A DNA stretch of 64,000 bases. Origin: Owenia fusiformis (Eukaryota > Annelida > Polychaeta > Sabellida > Oweniidae). A program made the translations under genes and the position numbers. Below the pieces are notes generated by a model. The model had not been told where the DNA came from, did no database searches, and saw only the letters and a list, made by a program, of their open reading frames with translations. Every line of letters begins with the position of its first letter. The stretch's first letter is position 1. The DNA lies in contig CAIIXF020000009.1 of the NCBI GenBank assembly GCA_903813345.2, positions 11,400,030 to 11,464,029 of the forward strand, read 5' to 3'. Of the stretch, positions 21,701-33,700 are shown piece by piece.

Positions 21701-24700
21701 GCTAGAAATTGAAGTATCATCTGCATAGATAAATGTTTTGGATTAAATTAGTTGGTAGATCATGTATATCACTTCCTGTGAAAAATAGGCATTTTTATCA
21801 GTTTCAGAAAATGTCATAATTTATAACACAGCTCTTTGGTTTTGCATATATAGCTTTGACATAATTTATTAGTGTTTCCCCAAAATTAAATTTTTCGAAT
21901 GTTTTTATCGTAAACTTCATGTCAGTGCTGTCCACTGGTTTCTTATTGCTTGTTTTTGTGTAATCTAGCATATCATACATGAGTCTATTACTTTGTCCCA
22001 TATATCTGTTTCTTACATACCCGACTTGATCATTGTGTATTCATTTTGAAAAAATATCTCTGAAACGTTCAATTGAAGTTTTTGTACACATTATATAGTC
22101 CACGTTTAGCAGAGTTAGTAGGCATTCACGTCGATGTATTACCTCACACAAGCAACAGATATGATCTTTATTCATAAAAAATGAGAAATGATCAAATGAA
22201 CAAACGCAAGCACACATTAGCTTAGAGCCGCGCATACGCAAGTAAATGATTTAGAAAATTCAAGGAGTAGAATATAAAAAAAAGATTTCTTCCAAACAAT
22301 TGAGCGATAGTTCGTTCAGTGCGTTAAAATGAACCATGTCAAAATTCTTTTAAAGATGTTGAACTTACTCAAAAGAAGATATTTTCGATGACAAATATAT
22401 GGCTGAAAACAATGGATAGCATGAGTTTGAAATAACATGAGATATGGTTTTTTTAACATTAGCGCATTTCAATACACTTTTCCTTTTCAGAAATTGTTGA
22501 TAAAGTGTAGAAGAAACTTATGATATGTTAAAATTGAGAAAAACAAGATCCTCTTTTTAGAAAATAAACCTAACATTTTTTAAAAAGTGCCAAGGTGGAG
22601 GTTAATTTTTCAGAGAGTTTGATTGATATTTTACCTTCATTGAGAATTCACTTGAAATCACTATATTTATGGCCAAAGGGTACTCATGGTGAAAGAAATG
22701 ACCGTCTAAAAGCACTTGCCATACCTCAAATGGTCCTTTATTCAAGCAATTGGATTCACATCAATACCAATGTTAAGCATTGAACATTTCAATACCAGTA
22801 TTGATTTAGTAACGCCATTTGTTACGCGGTATATGGCATACATTCATGGTTGCGCGGTATTTGTGATACGGGTGAATATGCCATTCAACTGCGGTATATG
22901 GCATATTCCGCAGGTGAGTATGCGATATTCTGCAGTGAATATGCGATACATTGATTTTAGTGAATACCCGATACTCACCTGTGGAATATGTCATACTCAG
23001 TTGCGGAATATGCCATATACCGCAGGTGAATATGACATATACCGCAGGTGAAAACGTGATACAGAAACCCTTGATTTGATTGGTTGCGAGAATCGACTCT
23101 AAATGTAAAGCTACGCTGTATTACCATTATAGTTAGTGCGTCGAGTACTAATATATGAATCCTGGATTGATTGAGTAAGTTTATTATTAAGTTATATCAC
23201 AGTAGTGTTGATTCAGTAATCATTACAATAATTAATACCGTTTTACTATTTCGTTCAATCGATGCAATTGACAATTGCGCAATTCAGTATCACGTTCTCA
23301 TCGGTTAGTTTGTATGCCATATACCGCAGGTGAATCTGTCATACACCGCAAGTGAATATGCCATATTCGTTGCGGAATATGACATATTTTCGTATCGTGT
23401 TTACCGCGTAACAGCATTTTCACAGGGATTGCATAATCGATTGCTGCACCCAAGGCGAAAATATTATTGAAAAATATGTATTATAAAAACTTAATAACGT
23501 AAAAAAGTTAATAAAAGTTAACAAAAAGCAAATTACAATGCAGTCGTTTTACGGCCCACGCTGTTGAATTGTATAAATAATACTCGATACATAATATCTT
23601 ATTTTAGATGTCCAATGTCAAGGTTCAACAACAAAGTTACCATGTCCATATGGCAGCAATATATCGTCCAGTGAATGTGAGTACTACAACTGTTGCTATG
23701 ATAATTCGTCTTCTCAAATATGCTTCCAAAGAGCACCAGGTGAGTAAACAGGAGCATTAAGTTTTTCAGAATTATGATTTTATATTTCTTATTGCAACAG
23801 CTTGCACACAAGATAATATCAGAATCCTATTGTCTTCACAAAAATTACCTACACTCTGTTTGAACCATATTTTAGAATGTGTTAACTTAGCATGTGGAGA
23901 TAATGAAACATCAACCATAGAATGTCCAGTAGATAACATGATTCGAATAGCAAGAGTGGCGAATGCTGCTCGAAACAACTGCAATGAGACATTTATATGT
24001 GAGGCTCCGATCCGATACCCTAGAAACATCAAAACAAAATGCAATAATAAAACAAAGTGTACATTACCAAACAAGACCTTTGAAGATGGCCAGGGTGAAA
24101 ACTGCACAACATTCGATGAGAGTGGAAGGTCCGTATATCATCCCACAACATATCAAGAAGTCTGCTTCATATGTTATCCCATCCCTACTACTACCACTTC
24201 AACAACGACAACCACAGCATTACCAACCACCACCAGCCAGACTACTAATGTTACTGCAGATGCACATGCCAGTTCAGGTAGGCCGCTTATCATTTCATCC
24301 TTACTTAGATGGTGATCAAATTCAATATCAAATATTGCTACAAAGGTGACCAAAATTATGACCATATTTTAAACAATTAAATGACTCGAACTAATTAAAA
24401 AGTATAGAGAATATAGTTTTAGATATGATTTCCCTTCATGACTATATAGGATTTATTTATTTGTACTGATGCCTTAAAGCCAAACGTACATCCAACAATA
24501 CATAATTAAGATATTTCAACTTTAACTTTAACTTTTGCTAGCTCCATTTCCATCTCCAATTTTTAACTTAGTTAGTTTTTAATTATTTTACATAAAGGTT
24601 TATTTTCATAAAATCTTCATGTACAACATGTGTTCACCATAATTGCTATTTTATTTTATGAAGAAGTGCTCTGCTTTTCAGACATTTATTTCTCACAAAG

Positions 24701-27700
24701 GATAATATAAGTATCGATATGGTGAACTAAATTCAACAATGTTTTTTTTTGAACCAATTATTAAAAACATTCTGTAAAAACACGGTATTTTATGTAATGT
24801 TGACTGATTGACAACAATTTAATGCGAAAATTATTTAGAAATATTTTAATATAACTGTTTTTGTTAACATTTTTTGTTTTTTAGTGCAATTGTTTTTGCT
24901 CCTTTCTACCAATCCTTGAGAATAAAATAAAATGTCTTTCCGAAGCTTGTTGGGACAAAATAGCATAAACAACGTTTTTCTAGATATCTCAATATTATAG
25001 TTAAACAAAATCCCCCCAAAATAGATATTTCATTTCATTATTTCATGAACAAGATACTTTTTTATAATCAACTAAAGCTTCCTTTGTACAGTTACAATAT
25101 TGAGAGACGTACACATGTTGTGTTTATAACAGGATCTTAAGAGGTTCTGGACAAATTATTCAATTCTGGACTTGTCATATTTGTTTTCAACGAAATCACA
25201 TCCAAGGGTTGAATTTTTATTAGCTATTTAGAGAGTGAGTCCTGCCTAGTATTAATTTCAATAAAAAAGTTAAAATAGAACCCTATTTGAGAGTCAATCT
25301 AATACTTACATTACATTGATAAATTAAGGCAAATCCTGAAATATTTTTAAAGTGCATTTTTTATGAAATATTATCCAGCAAGTATTTAGATGAAACGGTC
25401 TTATTTAAATACAAATCATAACATGATGATATTTTTCATGAAACATTTTTCATTTTTAATTTAGGTGAAAACCCTTACATGATGATGTGTTTTCATAACT
25501 TCTTCCATAAAATTCCATCAAGGGGTGAAGATAAAATGATCGAATTTAAGTGATTTAAGGATCACGAGAATATGTTTTCTTGGATATTTTCTATGAAATT
25601 CCATCCAATGGTCAAGGTAAAATTTTGATTTTGATTTGGTATTAGGTCACGTGTTCCAAAGATCCATATAAGGCCCATACACCATATAGGAACGTCATTT
25701 TGAATGTCACGTGATAGATCCATATAAGGCTTTTAGAACCATGTCGGGAAAGATGAGGGGAAGCCCCTGAAACCCGTTTCACGATTTTATCCGAACGTTG
25801 TTCGGATCATTTCGGTTTTTATGTACTTCATTATTGTACCGAAGTTTGCCGATTCGATTCGTCGTATTTCGGAATCCTGGTGACAATTTTATACTCCAAT
25901 TGGAGTATTTTTTGATCTACTTCTTATGACGAAAATTCCCGACCCTTGTTCGGATTAATCCGGATTTTCTGACCTACTTTATCTACCAAGATTTCACGAG
26001 TTAACATTCGTCTCATTTCGGAATCCTGGTGACAATTTTATACTCCATTGGAGTATTTTTGATCTACTTTTTCTGGATTTTACCCTACTTATTATATCTT
26101 GACAACAAGCAAATCAAAAAGTTCGACATGAACGGGTCTCGATCAACTAACCTAGAGCGTGGAAGCCAGGCACGCTAACCATGAGGCCAACGTGCTACCG
26201 ATATGAAAGAACAAAAGTATTATATATTTATACCAAGCGTCAATTCAAAATGATCCTCACTTTTGACTCCACTTAAATACGACTCGTCAGTTGTATCAAG
26301 AATAGGTGAACGCCTATGGCGCTTGTGAATAACCAAGTCCCAGGTGAGTGGTTCGTATCCCGGCCTCCGTGATATACTATTTTTGTTTTATTAAATACGA
26401 CAGAAAGGAGCAAGGTGCAGGTTGAAAACAAGACGTTAGTTTGTTTCAAAACAGTTTGGAAACATTAATCTCTGATAATTTAAGGTTTTCCACTCCTGAA
26501 GGGCCTCTAGATCTATGAAATTCATTAATCCACTCAGTAAAACTACAATTTCTCTGCAACCTGATGTCCTATCAAGATCATTCAAATATATATGTGTTCC
26601 TGACACGTTTGGGCGTCCGGGAATAGCAAGGTCTACACATAGTTTGCACGCGAAATTGACGTAATTCATGACTGAAATCGGGAAGACAAAATTTGAGATT
26701 CACAAACAAAATTGCTTGTGAAAACTATTTACAAAAGTGTTCCAGAGACTCTAATCTACTTGGCCAAGGTTTTATTTGAAGATACATTGCCTTATTAAGC
26801 AGGTAGAGGGGCATACAGAACACGGAAGCAAATGTTATGTTGAACATTTTCTATATTTCAATTTGAACCTGTAGTTATTACATGTCACGTAGGCCAGTGT
26901 TTTATATGGGGATTATATGTACTTTACTTGTTTACATGAACGTAAATCATTACATGAAATCTGCATTCTTCCGGGTTTAATCTGGGTTTGTATTGTCTTA
27001 TTGGGGATTTTCGACTTTAAAACAAACCCTACCTAAATGGATTGTGTCTCGGGAACGTTTTTGTAAATAGTTATTATAAACAATTCTGAAAGAATATCAC
27101 ATATTTTTGTCTTCCCGATTTCAGTCATGAATTACGTCAATTTCTCGTGCAAACATTGGGTAGACGATGTCATAACCGGATGCCCGAACGTGTCAGGAAC
27201 ATATAGATACTCGAATGATGTTGATTGAACATCAGGGTGCAGAGAAATCGTAATTGTACTGAGTGGCAGCACTTAAGGCCACCTTAAATACATTTCGTCA
27301 GTTGTATCCAGTTGGAATCCCAGCGTATTTTTTTTGTATTTTTTTAATTATATGGTTGTGCTTTGATTTTACGCTGAAAACATTTATAACTACGTCAACT
27401 TTATATTAAAACATTTATTATCTTTTCAGTTGTATTAAAATGTAAAATATTTATTTTATTTATTTTTTTAATTTTTTTATTTCTTATTTCCTTCATATTA
27501 TAACAATAAATCAAAATACAAATTACTTACAGTGGACACCTTAAATAGGTGTATATACTGCTTGATAAACATAAATATATCAATACGCGATAACGTTTAG
27601 TTTTCGTTCAGTTTAGTTAACTCTCGTTTGAAGAGCTCTCATGTACGGTACAACATCGTCTACATCCGGGTTCTTTCCCATTGGATTACACAGGGGTGCT

Positions 27701-30700
27701 ATTTTCAATGCCGCACTGCGACTTTATTAAACATTTATGTAGAGTTGCATTTGCAGAAATAATAGGTATGTATGTAATTAAGATATATAACAAGGCTTTT
27801 TGAACTGTAATCCCCAAATCCGAAGAGATCTGTAGTTGAAAATGCCGTCCAATTTTAGTGACGTCACTGATTTCCCAAATTGCTCAAACTTCATCGAAGA
27901 TCGAAAAAATATCAATAATGTTACTTCGAATCTCCGATTATCTATCTGATTATTCAATAGATTGGATCATATAACTATGCTTGAGGGCTGATGGAAGATC
28001 AGAAGCTGAGAAACGTTCAGAGTATAGACTCGTTCGGCGGGCCAATGAAAATTTGTCCCTTCCAAAGCGATGCATCATGGGAGATATTTATGTAAATTAC
28101 CACCTGAACTCTTATCGCGAATAGGAGTATTGAATATAATAATAGCGCAAATAAATAAATAAGTATAAATAAGAGCACATCAATAGTTGTTGGGTAGGAG
28201 CAGGGGGGAGTGACAGTCAAAATGAAGTAGAGTATGATAGCATGATGATAATATTAGGACAAATACTGCTGGAAATGATTAATTGTGATTAAATGCATTT
28301 AAGACCAAGAATGATATATTTGGTGATATAGAGTCTAATCTAAAGAAATTTTATCTATCAAATACTTTTTGTATCTTATCTTAAAAATATTCAAAGAAGA
28401 ACTTTCTCTTATTGGCCTTTCAATACTGTTCCATATCCATTGACCTTGAATCTTAATAGAAAAATTCCCACTTTGGTGTAATATCCAAAAGCATGTAGAT
28501 CCTGACAATGACGAGTATGATAATTGTGAATGTTAACATTTATTTGGGAAAAATCACCAAAAAGTTGTGGAGACACTGTTAATCGGTTGTACCATTTGTA
28601 TACAAATTGGGCGACGTTAAAAAGGTGGATATTGAAAATATCCAAAACTTTAAATTGTTTAAAAAGTGGAGCTGTATGGGCTCTTCTATCTTTGAAAGCA
28701 AGCAATCTCAAAAAGCTTTTTTGAATTTTAAAAAGTTTATCAAGTGCAGTTTTATAATTGCTGCCCCATATTATAATACAATAGTTGAGATAAGAGTATA
28801 TCAATGAGTTGTAGATTGCCAACATACTTGGTACATTTAATAGATATCTGCATTTGTATAGAATTCCAATTGTACAAGATAATTTTGTTTCAAGATTCTT
28901 AGTATGTTGTTTCCAGTCAAGATATTCATCAATTTGAACACCAAGAAAGTTAATTGATTTTACCCTTTCAATATTGGTATTATTAATTTTTAAATTCACA
29001 TTTGTATTAATTTGCTTTTTCTTCTTTGTGAAAATTATGTATTTGGTTTTATCATAGTTGAGTGATAGTTTATTTGATCTAAACCAATCATCCAGGGATA
29101 AAAGTTCTCGATTAAGGTTATTAACAAGTAGGTCTATATTAGAGTTATGTGCAAGAATGTTGGTGTCATCAGCAAATAAAACTGATTTCAAAGTGGGAGA
29201 TGCCAAATACATATCATTTATATATAAGATGAATAAGAGTGGCCCTAGAACCGACCCTTGGGGTATTCCATGAGATATTGATTTAACTTCAGATGAAGAG
29301 GACATTATGATATATGTCAGCGTATTGCTTTCTGGAGAACAGTCAAGGTTTAAATTTGGTACAATGAATCGGACACTCATGTAAATCGACATGGTTATAA
29401 CATTGAACTCAATTCAGTAAATTAGTTATTTCTATGAATCACAGCGGGATTGGTTTCATTTATATGATTGCCAACTCTGGCGGTATTTTTGTAAATGCTT
29501 TTGACCGCGGTAAATGTGAAACTGATACAGTTGTGTATTATTCAATTGTTTTTGTTGTTTTGTTTTGTTTCTTGGTCACATTTGCTCCGATTTTCACTAC
29601 GGCGCCCGGCCGATTGAGTATTGTGTTCAGAAATGTATTCAATTTTGAACAAAATACTCGCAGCAAATGTGATCCAGGCATTACACAGCGGTATTTCGAA
29701 CATACTATTGTTGCATAACCACGACCAAGCCAATTTTAAAATCATACTCCTTATTTAAATCCAACGATAGGAGCTCATGGAAAGTATACATTTTAACTTT
29801 TATACATCTTTACAAATACTAGAAATCTACATGTTCGAGTGGATCACGAAGGGTGTCCACATAGCAGCAGTCTCCATAAAATGCAAAATACCTGTATTGA
29901 TAACTTGACTTTGACTGACTTTTGAATTGAGTTGAACTTGTTGAAACCTCGTGAAACGCCAGATACTAGATAGTACCTAGATGTGACCTTGAAATAACGT
30001 TGGCCAATACACATTGACTTTGACCTTAAGTCACCTTATCATGTGTCGTCAAGGGTCATTGTAGCCCTCAAGGTCCTTACAACGCCAAATACTTAGATAT
30101 TAATGTTTGATCTTGAAACAAACTTGACCCAGTAACATTGGCCTTGAACTAAGTTCACCTAATCGTTGGTTGCCAAGGGTCACAGCAGCCCAAAGGACTT
30201 TAAATCACCAAATACCTAGATATTGATATTTTACATAGGAATGACCTTGACTTCAGGTCACCTAATCATGCCTCATCAAGGGTCGAATCTCAGACCAAGG
30301 GTAAAAAACGCGTAAACCTAGATATTGACATTTTAAAGAGAGAATCGGATCTAGCAAGCAGTCTAACAAAAAAATTGTTTCAATTTTAGAATATTTCTGG
30401 CTTATGTCATTCCTTTTCATGTCTATTTTCTAAAAATCCCAAAAGTGCACACTTTATTTCAGGAAAACTAAAGAGTTTACAACAATGACTTTTGTATATT
30501 TCTTCTATAAGAATGGTTACTTATTATTTACAATTTTGCACTTTTAATCTATTATAACTTCATCAATTTCTAACATATCGTAAATATTTTGTGAGATATT
30601 GTATTTGAGATTGTAAGGAATTGATTGGTACGTCAGTTGTACATGTTGCTTGTAATTTTGTCACCTCCATATATCTGATTCTGCCTTTAACCTAGAATGA

Positions 30701-33700
30701 CTTTGACCTCTGACCTTAGTAGAACGCTCACTGATCAAGTATGAGGGCAAAAGGAGATGTCGAGACCTACTATAAAGCATGTTCGGTCTGTCTGTCATTT
30801 TGTCTGTCTGTCGGGACATCTCCTTCTACACCATTTAACCTTAGTATTTTGGTCTCCGAACGTCAGAGTTAAGTTCATTCAAAGGTAAACGATCAATGTC
30901 TAGGTATTTTGCGTTTGATGATACTATGGCCCTTGGCGAATTATGATTAGATGAACCGAGGTCAACATTAATGTTTCTTGTACAGGGTCATCCCAAGGTC
31001 AAAGACAAATATTTAGGTGTTTTACGTTTCAAGACCTTTGGACAAATTCGATTCAATTCAAGAATCGGTCAAGGTCAAAAAATCAAGTAACGGGTATTTT
31101 GTATTTTTTGTAAAGATGTATAAAAGTTAAAATGTATACAGAGATAAAATAGGTTAGCTCCTATCGTTTCCTTGTGTATACGTTTATGTCTCTGCGTAAT
31201 AACGCAGATGCGAGAAGGTAGTTACCAGTCTCACCACAAGGTGGCTCGTTCGGGTCAGATAGCATGGCGGGTATGGAAGAAAATTCCCTTTAATTTTAAC
31301 TTATTTTAATAAGTTTAGTTTATGGATAACGAAATAAACCACGCCTGCCTAACCTTATATAGAGTTTGGCGTGACTTGTTTGACATGTTGTGGTTGCACA
31401 CGGATGCACACGTATTATTAGAGCTATATTTGTAAAGTTATTTCTTCTTTCAAATGTAACCAAGCTGAATACACGTTGGTCTACATTTGCAGTTCAAGTA
31501 TTATCACTTATAAACAAATAGAAGTCATAGAAATACTATGCATAACAAACAAATAGCAGACGAGTCCGTGAAGATGCTGGGATATAGGTTTCTCTCACGT
31601 TTAACAAAAACGACGTTGTTGAACAAATTCGGGACGATGGTTATGATATTACCGCTCATAGCACATCAGTTGGAAATGAAGAACCTCGAGAAACGAATGT
31701 CGCGCTTGCTTCCAAGACTTATGATGAAGCGGCTGATATCACGGCATAACCTAGTACACGTCATCACAGAACATACCTCAGAACCAAGGAGCTACTGTTT
31801 GGGGCTATAATAATACTAACCATATGACACCAAGTCACCACGTGAGAAACTATGACAGGCCCTCCAACAAAGATATAATTTATAACTCAGGTAATGTCAT
31901 TCTAGCATGTTGACAATATTTACGTACTATCGTTCAAACATGGTCTACATACCCCATACTCCATGTTATATTTTACTATACTTATGTTCTAAAGTGTAAA
32001 TATTCACGGATTTTCAGAATTTGCATTTGATCCCCGTATAAAATGAGTCTATTTGAATAGTACGTGCATCTATTATAAATAATTGTGAAGATTATGATCA
32101 AGATGCGATACTTATAACTAAGTACTCATATTCAGATACACACAACCAGCAGCTTATGCTTATGCTTATAAGGGAGTCTTTCGGTTATAAGTGCATCCAT
32201 TTGAATACCCTTTACATTCGTTCGACTTCACTTCTTGAAAGAGATCTTCCTAGATTATAACTAGATTCTGCGCGCAGGGTACCATTTGGAGCCAGTTTCC
32301 AAAGCACTCCGATGAACGATTGATTGCATTAAAGGGACAACAAGGCCTGTAGAGAGAAACCTTTTCTTTTCTTATGGAGCTAGCAGGGCAACGTTTGGCT
32401 TAACATTTCAATTGGGATACCTATTTTCGTAAATTTATTGATAAGCTATCATTTTCAGCATTAGGGAGTGTAACTTCAGTTCAGGGCTTCTATAAAAGAA
32501 GTCCCACCTATAGATTTTAACATCTACCATGATGTTTTCAAGAGGGAAATCAGCTAAAATAATGTTCATCCAGGGTTTTCCTTGGGGATTATGAAAGTAT
32601 AAGTTAGTCTTCATGAAATATCCAAACTGGAATATCTTTTAGTCTGGTCCTTGATCGGTCAGCATTAATTGTTGCACCTTTAATTTTTATCGTATCTATA
32701 AAAAATTAGCTTCTTCATGGTACGTAAAAACAGCTCTCACGATCTACAAGTCACATTGTTTATACTTTCTAATGCTTATAAGGGAGTCTTTCAGAGCTGG
32801 CTGGAGGACCCCGCGCATGGTCTCAACTCTAGCACCGATTGTCTCCTAAGTTAATACCACTTAATGACTTATGCATATACGCAATTGCGTCACAACGGTG
32901 ACTTCGCTATCATTTTTCAATGAACATTCTTTTGAGGCATAGGGAATAAAGCCAATTAATAGTTGATTGTATATATTTGGATGCAGAGTTAAATATATTC
33001 ATATTTTCTTGTTTCTAATTGATTGTTTTGTTGTTAGACATAAACTTAAAGTACATCTGTTTTTCGTGGTTCAATTTTCATATCACCCTTAAAATGTATC
33101 TAATAGCAATGCAAATTAAAATATGTCCAGTGAAAGAAAGTGCAATACAAGAATAGATATTTCACTTTTTGTGATTTTGTAACAATGGGGTTATTTTTTT
33201 TGTATAACGCATTGAAACAACTTTAAAAAGTGAGCAATGTCAGTGTTGTGATAATAACGCCCCTCATACCTATCTATTACAGGTCGTGTAGACCATTGTT
33301 GCCTGATTTATAGCAAAAACATTGACCTTGCACGTTGATGATGATGATGATGATGATGATGCGCCTTTTATAACAGATCTCATATCTTAGAAGCGTATCA
33401 GTTCAAAAAAATACTAGAAGACCTTACATCATTTGGCAATTCAGTTGTAAATTTTATCTTGAAAAAAATAAATCTTCCAAATTTGTTGAGTTTTCTTGCA
33501 GAAATCGCCTACTCCCCCCCTCCATCCATTTTGTATGATCACCGGGCGTGATTTAAGCTGCTGATATTCTTCTTTAAACGAGTCGGATCTTCAAAATCTA
33601 TAAGTTGGACTCCCTTTATAGAAGCTTTGAACTGAATTTGCACTGCTTAATGCTGAAATTTTATTGTTTATCCATACATTTTAAGAAAAAATGTATAAAA

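Larger units (their letters stand above)
25131..26530. repeat. Left arm of large inverted duplication in intron 3 of gene B
   Basis: From GGATCTTAAGAGGTTCTGGACAAAT through to GGCCTCTAGATCTATGAAATTC this arm matches 34196-37670 in reverse complement, with high identity by eye. Weaker similarity extends outward to about 24920. It contains the intact empty site CTGATAATTTAAGGTTTTCC, which is interrupted in the right arm by a 2.1-kb TTAA element. Two tRNA-like B-box modules lie inside. It may be a pair of oppositely inserted elements or one large foldback transposon. Confidence 0.8.
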
